Origin: Takakia lepidozioides
Taxonomy: Eukaryota; Streptophyta; Takakiopsida; Takakiales; Takakiaceae
Length of the DNA stretch: 64,000 nucleotides
Reading direction: 5' to 3'
Assembly (NCBI GenBank): GCA_030704615.1
Contig: CM060732.1
Coordinates: forward strand, 68,367,053 to 68,431,052
Every line of letters starts with the position of its first letter. The stretch's first letter is position 1. A program made the position numbers and the translations under genes. The notes beneath the pieces are model-generated. The model searched no databases. It saw only the letters and a list, made by a program, of their open reading frames with translations, and was not told the DNA's origin. Below, in pieces: positions 1 to 11,011 of this stretch.

Positions 1-190
1 GTGATGGGCTGTGATAGACTGTGCCACACTGTGATGGCTTGTGATAGGCTGTGTGACACTGTGATGGGCTGTGATAAGCTGTGTCACGCTGTGTTGGGCT
101 GTGATAGGCTGTGTGACACTGTGATGGGCTGTGATAGGCTGTGCCACACTGTGATGGCCTGTGATAGGCTGTGTCGCGCTTGTACTGGCC
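1..190 (+). repeat. GGCTGTG decamer satellite, 30-bp period
   Basis: Six consecutive 30-bp units, each made of three related decamers such as gtgatgggct, gtgataggct and gtgtgacact. The array abuts the C-terminal end of the integrase reading frame on the minus strand, without an intervening LTR start. Similar decamer arrays lie inside the LTRs at 6.8 and 46.9 kb and near 18.1 kb. The ORF read through it (repeated CDRLC) is a by-product of the repeat. Confidence 0.9.
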
Positions 191-1786
191 GCCCTGGTCA
201 TATACGCTCGGCTTAGCGACAAGTGCTCCATACTCCGTTGGTATCACTGGCGCAGCCCGTGACTGCTTCTGCGTTTCAACATGCAAATCGTGCTGCAATG
301 GTTTGTCATGGATACCACTGTACCCCTTCAACTTATTGGCATTGACTCTTCCCAGCATCTCTTTGTTAATGGTTTGTAACATGGCTGTGTTGTTATCATA
401 CATCTTCTATATGACATAAGGTCCTTTCCATGGTGATTTAAGCTTAGAAGCTTTAATCTTCCCCTTCTTCTGCAACCAGAGAACCAAATCTCCCGTCTTA
501 AAAGTCTTTAATTTGCCTTCATTAAACTGTTCCTTCCTCTTCATCTGAATTCTGGTCATGTTATCAGCTCCATCAGCTCGTACTTTTTCCACATGGTATA
601 ATTCATGTTTCCTAACCTTAATTGAATCTTCCAATTCCATTCTCTTTCCCCATTCCGTTCTCATGGTAGGTAACAAGAATTCCACTGGAAGTAAAGCTTC
701 CATGCCATACACTAATTGGAATGGTGTATACTTAGTGGTGACTTTATATGAAGTCTTGTATGACCACAAAGCTGTCAGCAGCTTTGTATCCCAATCCGTT
801 CTGTTTGCATTGACTATCTTAGTCAAGATAGTACATAGTATTTTGTTGATAGCCTCTGCCTGACCATTACCCTGTGGGTAATACGTTGTACTCTTCATAT
901 GCTCAATCATGAACTCTTTAGTCAGTAGTTCAATGGTCTCATTAATGAAGTGACTTCCCTGGTCACTGATAAATTCCAAGGGACAGCCAAATCGTGTAAG
1001 TATGTTCTCATACAGGAACCTTGCTGTGGACCTGGCTGTGTTGTCCCTCAAAGCTTTAGCTTCCATCCACTTCGTAGTATAATCAGTGGCTGTAATTATG
1101 TACTTGTTCTGTGTATTCTTGGCCGGTGGGTTAATTGGTCCAACAAAGTCTAATCCCCATTTCTGAAATGGTTCAGTAGGCATCGTAGGATGCAAAGCCA
1201 TCTTCCCAGATCTCTGCAAAGGTCCTAGCCTCTGACATTCATCACAACTCTGACAATACTTGTGTACATCCTTGAACAAAGTAGGCCACGAGTAACCTGC
1301 AAGTAGTATCTTCCTACTAGTAGTCTCTTCTCCAAAATGTCCTCCAGCCACTCCTTTATGAACTTCCTCCAAAACTTTATTTACTTCATGGTGGTACAAG
1401 CATCATTTAAGTACTCCATCAGGTTCTAGCTTATACATTCTGCCCCCTACCATAGTATAAGGTAAAGCCTTGATAGCGATTCTCTTCCTCTACTCCTTAC
1501 CATAACTAGGTGGGCACTGACCACAAGTAAGGTAGTATCTGATTGGCCACTGCCAATCTAACCATTCATCTGCACTTCCTTGCACCTCCATTGCAAATAA
1601 ACTCGCATCAGGTAATTGGTCGTCTACTCCTGTGGCGGCCGCTCCTGTTGTTAGGCATGACAAATGATCTGCCAGAAGATGCAAACGGCCAGGCTTGTAA
1701 ACAACTTCAAACTCAAACTCGTGCAAGATTATTAACCACCTCCCTATCCTTCCACTTATCAAAGGTTTGTTCACCAGATATATCAG
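190..1786 (-). pseudogene. Tat/Athila-like Ty3 RNase H end and integrase (element E)
   Basis: Reading on the minus strand, the frame opens with the end of an RNase H domain (LVNKPLISGRIGRWL, then VYKPGRLHLLADHLS). It continues into an integrase with an HHCC zinc region (GGHF, CQSCDEC), a DDE core (WGLDFVGPI, EFISDQGSHF, YYPQGNGQAEAINK) and a GPYVI end. Integrase inserts the cDNA copy. Stops near 1490, 1407 and 407 show decay. The RNase H half upstream of LVNKPL is found on the plus strand at 10.69-11.01 kb, so this is the 3' part of a split element. The chromovirus LTR starts directly at its edge, with ATCAG (1782-1786) as target duplication. Confidence 0.9.
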
Positions 1787-2505
1787 TGTCGCGGCCCTTT
1801 GCCTTGAGGGCAGGGGGTCGGGACACATGAGGGGCTGCCCCTGTGGTGGGGGCAGCGGCAGCGATAGGTATGGGGGGCTGAAGCACCCTTGAGTGCCCAA
1901 GGCACTCAAGGAGGCGGAGGCGCTCACTAGGTGGAGCCCCGCACACCGGGTTGCGGTGGGGGTGGCTCCACAAAGGGTGGTGGTGCATAGCGGGACTTAG
2001 TGGGGGTGGCATAGGACTCACCATAGGGGCGGAGACCTCGTGGTGGGAGTTGTGGGGAGTCTTGGGACTCATCACGGTCCATAGAGGCCGTGGTGAGTGG
2101 GCCAAGACTCACCGCGACTCATCACCGGGAGTCGAGGGTTTTCGTGGTGGTTCGCCATAAAATGGCATGGCTGGTTGTGAAACCCCCGCAGACAGCTACA
2201 GAAGTATATATAAGGGGAGTAGTGACCCCGAGAACGGTGCAAGCCCGTTGGTGACCAAAAACTAATGAGTAAGCGAGCAAGCCGGAAAGCGACCAAAGAG
2301 TGGGGAGCTGTTCCGGACTGCCATCTACCAAAGGGAATTCCACTAGGCCCAAATAGGTGGAGGGTTTAGTGGGAGAGCAAAGGGGGACTGTTATGTCCCG
2401 GTGAGCAGCCGAAGCTCCAAGTTGGCCCGGCGGCCAGGTTGGGAGTCAGGCGCAAGCGAGTAACTATGACTTGAATGGGAGCTTACCGAAGTGAGGTGCG
2501 CGACA
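1787..2505 (+). mobile_element. 5' LTR of chromovirus C/D
   Basis: The LTR runs from TGTCGCGG to GTGCGCGACA, so its ends are 7-bp inverted repeats (TGTCGCG/CGCGACA). A near-identical copy lies inverted at 11012-11736. A TATA-like stretch (agtatatataagg) is near 2205. It is followed by a primer binding site. It is preceded by ATCAG, the reverse complement of CTGAT next to the other LTR. Confidence 0.95.
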
Positions 2506-2507
2506 CT

Positions 2508-2525
2508 TGGTATCGGAGCTTAGAG
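2508..2525 (+). promoter_or_regulatory. Primer binding site, initiator-tRNA-Met type
   Basis: TGGTATCGGAGCTTAGAG starts two bases after the LTR. It matches the usual plant Ty3/copia site complementary to initiator tRNA-Met (TGGTATCAGAGC) with one mismatch in the first twelve bases. This fixes the orientation of the element as plus. Confidence 0.85.
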
Positions 2526-2560
2526 TTCAGTACGTGATCGTCCTTGGGATTGGCCTCATC

Positions 2561-3335
2561 ATGGGGTCGGGCAAGCCAAAGCGAAAGCGGAACGGCCCAA
2601 AAGATGATGATCCTGGTGAGCCCGATGGGGGCGACGTGTCACCGAAGCGGCCATTTGAGGAAGCGACGCAGGTTTCTGAAAACGAGGCCGCTCAAGAGCG
2701 GGAGGAATCCGAGGAGTCGGAGCCCGAGGAATCCCTGAGAGCTCCGACAGACCAACAGATGCCTCCCATGCGGGCAGCTTTTTTGGAAGGTTGTTGGCGC
2801 AGTTTGGCGGGACGTTGAAAGACGTGTTAGAAGCCACCTAAGACTTTGAACGAGGCAATTGAGAGGGTTGAATGTTTCTCAGATGTCCCTATGGGTGAAA
2901 GACAAGGCCGTACGGAGCTGAACCACAATAAGACCCGGCAAGAAGGTGACTCCTTCCGACCGGAAAAGAAGTGGGATAGGCCACGCGGCGACAATGGCAT
3001 GTGGAAATCGAAGGGAGGGCCATCACAAGTCAAGGCGACACCCGGTGCTTCGAAAGGAAAAGCGGGTGGAACGGCCTATGGCGGACAGAAGGCAACCTTT
3101 GATGGAGTGTGTTTCAATTGTGGGGAGCCCGGGCACATGGCCAAGAAGTGCACGAAGCCCCGGCAATTGAACATGACTCGGGCGACCACAGAGCTGTCGG
3201 AAGATACCATCAGTCGCTTGGTGGAAGCGGTGGTCGCCAGGACTTGCAAGGTAGTCAAATATTCTTGTGAGTTGTATCAGGAAACTGGCGCGTTGCGTAA
3301 AGGGAGTCACTTATTGTTCGTGGATGGGATAATAT
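2561..3335 (+). pseudogene. Chromovirus Gag, internally deleted
   Basis: The ATG at 2561 begins an acidic/basic N-terminal segment (GSGKPKRKRNG). The frame shifts near 2780 and then resumes at about 2846 with a basic linker and a CCHC zinc knuckle (CFNCGEPGHMAKKC, near 3112-3153). The capsid-like middle expected in a Ty3 Gag is missing, so this copy cannot supply a normal capsid. The zinc knuckle binds element RNA in this family. It lies directly upstream of the protease, as usual for Ty3 elements. Confidence 0.85.
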
Positions 3336-3885
3336 CCTGTGTCATTGTTGGTGGACACAGGAGCGTCGCACTCCTTCATGACACCGGCAACGGCACAGAA
3401 GTTGGGACTCCCGACAACTGACGTAGGGGCCTCTATTGAGGTGCGTTCTGCCAAAGGAGAACCGCAATTGGCGACGAGGTTGGCGTTCGATGTTCCTCTT
3501 CAACTGGGGAGTTGGGAGGGACGTGAGAACTTCACCGTCTGCGAGATCGATGGAGTGGATCTCATTTTGGGGATGACCTTTTTGAGCAAATCCGGAGCGG
3601 TCATAGATGGCCGCAAGAGGGTAGTCACGCTGCCATGTTGGAATGGTGGCGAGGTCTTACGAGTTTCGGAAATGCCCAAACCCGTGAGAGGGCGAATAAA
3701 CCTTCTGCCAGCAAGGGAGTGGGCCGTGGAGGAGGCACACGAGCCCCAGTTTTTGCTCTACATTAGAGAAGTGAAGGGAGAAGGCGATGGAGAGCCGAGC
3801 CCAGATTGGATCAAGGGGATTTTGGAGAAATACCATGATGTGATGCCGGAGGATTTGCCAAGCGGCTTGCCACCGTCCTTCCCTC
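3320..3885 (+). pseudogene. Chromovirus aspartic protease, cut at RT start
   Basis: The retropepsin motif LLVDTGASHSFM and the flap-side DLILGMTFL are both visible. The reading frame continues to PDWIKGILEKYHDVMPEDLPSGLPP, the linker just before reverse transcriptase in this family. At about 3886 homology stops and the sequence becomes LINE-like. The expected continuation, [12 protein letters not shown], is found at 15.42 kb on the minus strand. The split is therefore best explained by an inversion breakpoint. Confidence 0.9.
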
Positions 3886-5243
3886 GCAGTCCATACACCC
3901 CTGTCAGCATCTGCTGCTGGACATCCCCAACCAAAGACACCAACCCGCAACCCCCCCCCCTGAACCAACCTCCTCTAGCATGGCTAGCCTCCCAAAGGTT
4001 TGTATGGATCCTTGGCAGGCCTTCCAGAGTTAGACTTCGATCCGCATGAATGGTCTTGGAAACTAACCCGCACCACTACCCCATTCTTCACATACACAAC
4101 TAAAAAAGGATATACAGCACTATCGCAAGCCCCTCCCTTTCTGGCGAAATGGAACGAAAAGTGGAGTCACTTCGACTTTCACAATGAAAGCTGGGAATCG
4201 ATTTGGAGGATCATTTGGACCAAAGCCAGACCAGCCAAGATGGCTGCATTCTTGTGGCAAATAGCAAACAGAGTTCTGAAGGTTGGTGAATGGCTAGGGT
4301 TTAACGATGCCCTTCTCTGTAAATGTTGTTCAGCAGCTATCATGGAATCGCAAGAACACTGTCTTCTTTACTGCCATGCCCCTGCATCGATTTGGCCGCA
4401 CATCCGCTCCCTCTATAGCCGCTGGAACGGCATACCCCTAACCTCGCTTGGAATTATGCTAAACTATGACAAATCCTCAAAAAGCAGAGCCAGTGATTAT
4501 CCAGTCTTCGACACTCTTAGATGTGCCACCCTCTGGCACTTGTGGAAAGCGAGATGTAAACAAACCTTCTCTGGAACCACCTGCTCAGTATCAGCACTTC
4601 TTTCAGCAATATACTATGACTTACAAATTGAATCCAGGAGAGTCTGGATCAAACTAGCAGCTGACATGAAAAAGAAACCACGGATTGCAGGGCAACTGCA
4701 CTCTGCCTTCATCTCTACCTGGGCACATCAAGGCATTATCTACAGAATCGTCTCCAGCGTTCACTGCGAATGGAACAAGCTGTCACCGCCCAGCTGGAGC
4801 AACATCAATACCACCATCCACCGCCTCGTCGGAGTTTGACAGGGACATAAACTGGAAGCACGTCAAGGAGGGCACCAAACAGTCGAGGCTCCACTTTCGG
4901 TGATGTTTGGTAGCTCTGAAGTGTGGCCGAGCTGTAATCACTCAATCGCCTCCAGGATACACCCACGTTCTGTGATGCAGCTACTCAACAATAAATCCCC
5001 AGGCGTTTTGCCCTGGGGATGCTTTGATAATTACAAAGCAATTACTAGCAAGGTTTTATTTACTCAATCAGAGTAGTATGGTTCGCTTATACTCGACCAA
5101 GAGTAGGAAAGTTCGTATTTCACTGACATCGGTGTGTGTGCCTTATGGTGTTCCCGAGGGTTTAATTTTTTCCCTCTAAATAATTCCAAATAAAGTAATA
5201 ACAGGGCCACTGCCCCCTGTTCTAAAAAAAATAAAAAATAAAA
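3886..5243 (+). mobile_element. LINE 3' part with zf-RVT domain and A-rich tail
   Basis: A reading frame from about 4000 to 4839 carries the zinc-binding domain that follows RT in plant LINEs (ARPAKMAAFLWQIANRVL, then CKCCSAAIMESQEHCLLYC). The 3' untranslated part ends in an A-rich tail (about 5222-5243). Its 3' end (cttatgg, cccctgtt, then A-rich) resembles the LINE tail at 24.4 kb. The RT part of this LINE is absent here but is found on the minus strand at 15421-16213, across the proposed inversion breakpoint. Confidence 0.85.
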
Positions 5244-6229
5244 AGTCCATTGGATATTACCGCGCCTGCCACCTGGGTGATTCAGGGCTCAAATCCTGTT
5301 ACTTTGATATTTATTAATAGATTAATTATGTGATCTTCCAGATTCTTACTACCTATTCATAATTACTATACATCAGGGCTTGCATGAATTCCATGCATTT
5401 GTTATGTTTCTTGGTTGGGTAGATGAATTGGACAGTTATCAATTATTTGCGATTGTGTAGTATATTGATTGTGGATATGTGTTAGATAATTTGTGTTGGT
5501 TTGGTTGGCAGTGCCAATATTTCAGTTACCATTTGAATAATATGCTGTAGATTAATATTTTGATGACAATCCAAGAGGTTGTGGACAACGAGATTAGTTG
5601 GTCCCCATTCTATCTACTCATAGCTATCATGAAACTGTCTAGTGTTTTATGATCATATTACCATTTTGGAGACACATAGAGATCACTGAGTTAAGCATGT
5701 TTCTACTTCAGTCCGATGTCAAGGCCTACATTTTCTTGCTCTCAACGTCTCTTGGGCAATCTCTCACTGGCCTTGACAAATGTCTTAAATGCATGTCTTT
5801 CCACAACATTTTCTGACGATTCTTGCTATTACAGATTCAAAACGAACATACACATATCCTAAGCATAGTAGATTCCAACCTCCAACAAAATTGGTCCTCA
5901 CAGACCTGCTTTAATCTACACCTTGTCAATTTGGAACATGCACCAAATGAGATATTTGATTACCATGACCAACCGTTCCAAACCTGTCAATTTTGGAGCA
6001 TGCAAAGCAGTCAAAATACCACATCTAATTAGTAACTCTTCTGCTAAAGAAACAGACCCCTAGCCTTAAATTGAACCCCCCTCAACCTAAACTTGATCGA
6101 TCCTTCAAATGGATTCCAATGATATTTCGTGACCAACAATGCTGCCAAAATCTGAAATAGTAGGAAAGACTTGCACATATCGTGCTCAATTGTTGCATGC
6201 ACTATGTACATTCATGACTCTCATACAAC
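5244..6229. other. AT-rich stretch, no gene recognised
   Basis: No convincing coding frame, RNA gene or terminal repeat could be recognised. The sequence resembles ordinary plant intergenic DNA between the LINE tail and the next repeat block. Confidence 0.6.
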
Positions 6230-6647
6230 TTCAACTTGAGAGTTTCTAATCGGTTTGATGCTCTGGATGAGGTTGAATCCAAACAGCCAGAAGGACAAGA
6301 TGCCCCTAAGTGTACGGAACCTGAACGTCCTGAATCTGAAGGATTTGGTACTCTGAATGGTTTAGCCGTTAGATGGACAATCTGTCCCTAAGTGTGCAGA
6401 GCCTGAACGTCGTGTAACCGAAGGATTTGGTACTCTAAATGGTTTACCAATCCTCAAAGTCTACACAAGACGAGCAAAATCTATACACGGGGTAATTGTC
6501 CCCAAGCAGTCTGACGGACAATCTACCCCTATGTGTGCGGAGCCTGTGCGTCGTGTAACTGAAAGATTTGGTACCCTGAATGGTTTACCAATTCTCAAAG
6601 TTTACACAAGACGAGCAAAATCTACACATGGGGTAACTGTCCCCTCT
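6230..6647 (+). repeat. LINE-derived fragment with ~140-bp tandem duplication
   Basis: The segment begins with a frame related to that at 33.7 kb (SNRFDAL here, SNQFDAL there). A block containing cctgaacgtcgtgtaac, tttggtactctaaatggttt and acacaagacgagcaaaatct occurs twice, about 140 bp apart, with a third partial copy. It is the same family as the fragment at 33.5-33.9 kb inside an AFG1 intron. It ends exactly where the element E LTR starts. Confidence 0.7.
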
Positions 6648-7693
6648 TGTTAGAGGGCTGTTTGGGACTTAGACGCTTTTACGGGTTCTGTGGGGTACCC
6701 TTAATTTTTGCGCAGACTGAGACCAACAGGAGCCTTAGGGGTGACAGCAGCGCACTTTAGGGGGGGGGGGGTTATACAGCCCGTCACATCCGACACAACC
6801 CAACACAGTCCGTCACAGCCAATCACATCCAACACAGCCTGACACAGCCTGACACAGCCCGACACAGCCCGTCACAGCCAATCACAGCCGACACAGCCTG
6901 ACACAGCTTCGCACAGCCGACATAGTCCGTCACAGCCAATCACAGCCGACACAGCCTGATACAGCTTCGCACGGCCGCCACAGCCCGTCACAGCCAACAC
7001 AGCCCGACACAGCCGACAGAGCCAGTCACAGCTCGACACAGCTTGACACAGCCTGTCACAGTACATGGGGAACAGTTATCAATGGCAAGGAACGACTGTG
7101 AGGGAACGACATCTGCAGAAGGAACGTGATACTTCGGGGATAACGGTTAATTAGTTAGGTGGTTAGAACAGCTTGGGGGGCAAATAAGGAGAGCGGCAAC
7201 AAAAAGAAGGACACTTCACGGGGGAGCGCTTGATGGTCATGGAGGAGAGGAGATCAGGCGGAGAGCAAGAACGAGAGCACGGAGTAGGAAGAGAGATGAA
7301 CAGTAGATGCTTTACTTCATGCAGAACTGTAGTGATACTGTAGGGTGGATTAGAGTCACTTGACATTGGCCTAGTACCTGATAAATCGTAATCTGAAACT
7401 TATTCGATACAAGCACACTGTGTAGAGAGACATGAGTGAAGCTGTGAAATGAATGCATGATTAACTGGAACTAAGAAGATACTGAAGCAAACTGATGCTT
7501 CAGTATCAGATAAGGTAAATTGTTAACATGAAGGCAAGAAGGAATACAAAGGGGAAGCACAACCATGATTCACTAGCTGCAGCTCATGACTGATTGTACT
7601 GAGCGGGCTGAGTGCTTAGAGATATCCAACTCTTCTATCTTGGAGTTTCCACCTCGGATAGCGAAGGGATGGGTGAGTAAAAGCCGCTCGACA
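6648..7693 (+). mobile_element. LTR of Tat-like element E
   Basis: The sequence runs from TGTTAGAGGGCTG to GCTCGACA and is homologous to the inverted LTR at 46226-47586. It contains a decamer satellite (6777-7062). After the last base comes TTTGGCGAC, the first bases of the primer-binding region seen intact in element F, and homology to the element then stops at 7702/7703. The LTR is in plus orientation although the pol genes next to it are minus, which indicates an inversion. Confidence 0.88.
6777..7062 (-). repeat. GGCTGTG decamer satellite inside LTR of E
   Basis: Tandem variants of cagcccgtca / cagccgacac with roughly 10-bp periodicity. It is the reverse complement of the array type at 46.9-47.5 kb. 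The copy in element F is about twice as long, which explains most of the LTR length difference (1046 versus 1361 bp). Confidence 0.9.
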
Positions 7694-7702
7694 TTTGGCG
7701 AC

Positions 7703-8646
7703 ACTGCATCTTTCTTCAGAAGCTTGCTCAATGGTGCTGCTATCTGTGCATACCTTTTGACAAATCTTCTGTAATAACTGGTTTGTCCAAGGAATCTCCT
7801 TAGACTCTTAACATTTACTGGTGGTGGTGAGGCTTTAATGGCCTCTGTCTTCCTGGGATCCACAAGAAGTCCCCTCTTACACACAATGTGTCCCAGAAGC
7901 ACCCCTGAGTTCACACAGAAAGTACACTTCTCTGGATTCAGGCCCAGACCTCTCATTCTGCATCTGGCCAAACATAACTCCAATTTATGCAAGTGCTCAT
8001 TCTTAGAGCTGTACACACTGAAATCATCCAAGAACACCTGCATGAAATCATCCAGATACTCATGAAAAGATTCACTTATCACTCTCTGAAAGGTTGCTGG
8101 TGCATTACAAAGTCCAAAAGGCATGACTTTGTATGCATAAGCACCCCAGTCTGTGATGAAAGTTGTCTTTCCCTGGTCTTCTTCTGCCACTTGCACTTAT
8201 ATTTAAACCACTGAAGCCATCCATGAATGAGTACATCTCATGGCCTACCACAGTGTCAAATACCGCTTCTGTGAAGCAAAGGGAAATGATCTTTCTTCGT
8301 GCAAGCATTCAACTTCTTATAGTTCACACAAACTCTTAGATTACCATTCTTCTTGGGAACTATCACAATGGGTGACAACCAAGTTGTATACTCTATCGGG
8401 TATATAAACTTAGCCTAACTTCTTGATCTCTTATCCAACCTTCTGTGCATAGTTGGGATTCATTCTGTACCTTGCCTGTTTGATTGGTACTGACCCTGGT
8501 TCCAATTCAATCTTATGCTGATAGATCTCAGGTGGTATCCCTTTTAGATCCTCGTAGCTCCAAGCAAATACATCTCTGTATTTGATGAACAAACTCTTAG
8601 CTTCCTCAAAGAACTCTGGCTCCAAATCAGCCCCTACCTTCACCAT
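7703..8646 (-). pseudogene. Tat-like reverse transcriptase (element E), inverted segment
   Basis: In minus-strand order the pieces are an RT N-terminus (DVFAWSYEDLKGIPPEIYQHKI, IKQARYRMNPNYAQKVG), a palm segment (MDGFSG; VMPFGLCNAPATFQRV) and the region around the catalytic box (VFLDDFSVYSS). The last segment is the RT-RNase H connection (FLGQTSYYRRFVKRYAQIAAPLSKLLKKDA). Frames are broken near 8200 and 8420. The segment stops at 7703 against an oppositely oriented LTR. The natural continuation (AWTAECQQAVEEL) is at 10688 on the plus strand. Confidence 0.9.
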
Positions 8647-9480
8647 CCTCGGTTCCTCTCAGTTCCCACATTCACTTCTCTCACCTGCTCATCAGCTGTG
8701 ATTGTCCAACCAGTCACCACTTCATCCTGTAAACTCATAGTGACTGGTTCCTCTAGGATTTCCATTTCTCCTTCTCTTTCTTCATAAAAATGTGGTGGGT
8801 AACTGCTTATTTCACCTTCAATTGGTATTGCTGTCACTACACCACAGCAGATACCTTTTAAACAACTTAGGCCTTCCAGCTGCATCTCTGCAACTTGCTC
8901 CCACTCTGGGTGTGTAGCGAATAGAGTAGCTTCCTGCTCCTCATCCAATCCTCCCCTCCAGTCATACTCCCTGACCCTCGAGGTCTTCTCGTAGCAGGTA
9001 ATCTACTAGATTTCTTAGTGGTAATTTGTATCTTGTGCATCCCATTATGCACAGTTAGTAACTGAGAATTCCAGTCATGGAATACCCTGGCCTGTTTCAG
9101 CCACGGACGTCCCAATAATAAGGAGTAAGCCTCCATGACTTCATCCATCTTCAACACAGTTACTGTGATCATAAAGATCATCTTTTGTATCTGTATCTTA
9201 ACTCCTCTTATCAATCCCAATGGCTGTACACTTCTTTGATCTGCCATTGTTACTGTAAATGGGGCTGGTTTCATGTTACTTAGACCAAGCTTCTGCCTTA
9301 ATTGGTCTGTCATGATATTCACTCCAGAGCCTCCATCTATCAGTACATCAGTTAGTTCTGTGCTTCCAATTCTCAATTGGATTACTGACATAGAATCATC
9401 AAAGTCCATGACTGCTTCTCGCCCTTCCGGCTTCACATTATAACTGGTCACCTTGCTGTTCAGGTCTGTGTTTTTTGTCA
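8640..9480 (-). pseudogene. Tat-like aspartic protease region (element E)
   Basis: The frame contains the protease motif VLIDGGSGVNIM typical of Tat/Athila-type elements and the later SLLLGRPWLKQARVFHDWNSQLL. It continues into the acidic linker before RT (EEQEATLFATHPEWEQVAEMQLEG). At its start KNTDLNSK is joined directly to the Gag linker, whereas element F has about 1.8 kb of capsid and zinc-knuckle sequence here. A frame change lies near 8900. Confidence 0.85.
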
Positions 9481-10178
9481 CATGGGCAGTTATTCCCAGC
9501 TCCAGTTGCACTACTTCCCACACTCCATGTCCCCCCAGAGCCAGATCCAGGCTGCCCGCCTGATCCCCCTGAGCCGACACCTTCGTTGGCCTGTGATCCA
9601 AGTGCTCCACTTGATCCAAGTCCAACGGGTTGGGATGTCCTGGTTGTAGTCTCAACCTCAGCTGTTGAGTCTACTTCTTCATACTCTTCCTCTTCCAATT
9701 TCTTCTCTCTATTTTCATCCTCCAAGTTCTGCCCTTGGGTTTCTTCTTCACTCATGTAACTCAAGTGCAATGGTGTTGGAGAGTTTGAACTCTCCGTTGG
9801 CTCTGCCACATCCTCTCCTCCTTCTTCACCTTCCGTTTCAGAAACTGGAGTTCCTGCTTTTGGTGTTCCATGCCAACTCTTATCAAAGATTTCTGTCAAA
9901 TCTTTTATCCAGGGATGTACCTCAGATCTTTCACCTCGTGATTGATCTTCTTCCCGTACCAATTCCCTTAATCTTTCTTGCAAAGAAAAAAAAGGACTGG
10001 CATCCAACTCTAGTTCTTCCGGTATGGGTGATGTATTCTCTGATCTTAATGGTGTGAGAGGTCCAGATGATTCCCCTATGTCTATTCCTCTCTCCCAAAG
10101 ATATGGATAATTAGCTTTCAGATAACTTTCTCTTTTTACTGAATATCTCTGGAGTCTAGCTTCTCTTTCATCACTCAT
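9480..10178 (-). pseudogene. Element E Gag N-terminal region, capsid core deleted
   Basis: The protein starts MSDEREARLQRYSVKRESYL and continues as a long acidic and Gly/Ser-rich linker (EEEYEEVDSTAEVE; GSGGSGG). It is nearly identical to 44.9-45.6 kb in element F. In F the linker continues into a capsid-type domain; here it is fused after GAGNN to protease sequence, so the capsid core and zinc knuckles are gone. The deletion makes this copy non-autonomous. Confidence 0.85.
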
Positions 10179-10198
10179 GTCCCATGTCTTTCATTTCT

Positions 10199-10687
10199 TT
10201 AATGTGGCAGTAACCAAAACTCTCTTCTGTAGTATCTCTCGTATATGCCTGGGTTTCTATCAAGCTTCAATGCACCCTTGGCTATATTAGAAGTCTCCAT
10301 TACCATATAACCATATGGCAAACAAGTCTGGAAAGCTGTTCTTGGTGTGAGTTTGATCCACATAATATCCTTTGGAATCCAATTCTTTACCAGTACAAGC
10401 TCTTCATGCATATGAGTATAAACATTCACCTTCCTTTCCTCCCAGCCTTCAAACTCTACTCGCTTAATGGATAGCAATGCTATCACATAAACCAGTGTTG
10501 GTAACCAACGTGCTCTTCCTCTACAGGCCACCTGATAAATCTTTATCACTCCCTTCTCCAGACCCCACTCAGGGTCGGCATCATGCACTCTTTTAAGAAT
10601 GTTTTCTTTACAACTGTCTGGCAATTCCAAGAACCTCTGAAAGAATCGTTTGGACAATCTTTCCTTCTCAGTTTCACAGGAAATTTG
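10199..10687 (-). pseudogene. Element E leading ORF of unknown role
   Basis: A 160-residue frame starts ISCETEKERLSKRFFQRFLELP and ends RYYRREFWLLPH. Its homologue in F (45638-46200) directly follows the LTR and primer-binding region, so it is the first ORF of the element, before the MSDEREA Gag frame. I recognise no domain; it may be a Gag matrix-like part. At its start the sequence switches at 10687/10688 to plus-strand RNase H, marking the second breakpoint of the internal inversion. Confidence 0.75.
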
Positions 10688-11011
10688 CATGGACAGCTGA
10701 ATGTCAACAGGCTGTTGAGGAACTTACATTGTCAGTAACAACTACACCTGTGCTGATTAACCCTCACTGGCATGTAGTATTTCATGTTCACTGTGATGCC
10801 TCAGGAGAAGCGTTGGGAGCGGTGTTAGCCCAAAATGTTACAGAAAATATAGATTCACCTGTGTACTATGCTAGCAGGTTGATGAACAGTGCTGAAAACT
10901 ATCTAGCACAACTGAAAGAGAAGCACTGGCAATGATTTATGCAATCAAGAAATTCAGACATTACCTATTGGGAAGAAAGTTTATGTTTTATGTGGATCAC
11001 CAGGCTCTGAT
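10688..11011 (+). pseudogene. Element E RNase H, first half
   Basis: The frame reads AWTAECQQAVEEL, then the RNase H start FHVHCDASGEALGAVLAQN and SPVYYASRLMNSAENY. After a single frame shift near 10907 it continues TEREALAMIYAIKKFRHYLLGRKFMFYVDHQALI. It ends exactly at the chromovirus LTR (11012). The second half of the domain is at 1786 on the minus strand. CTGAT at 11007-11011 is the target duplication shared (as ATCAG) with 1782-1786. Confidence 0.92.

Noticed and set aside
1-216. Cys-rich 71-residue protein (CDRLC repeats)
   Set aside because: It is the decamer satellite read in frame; all frames of such a repeat stay open.
5244-5330. tRNA-like sequence with a B-box-like ggctcaaatcc
   Set aside because: No A box at proper distance and no cloverleaf could be folded; it follows a LINE tail.
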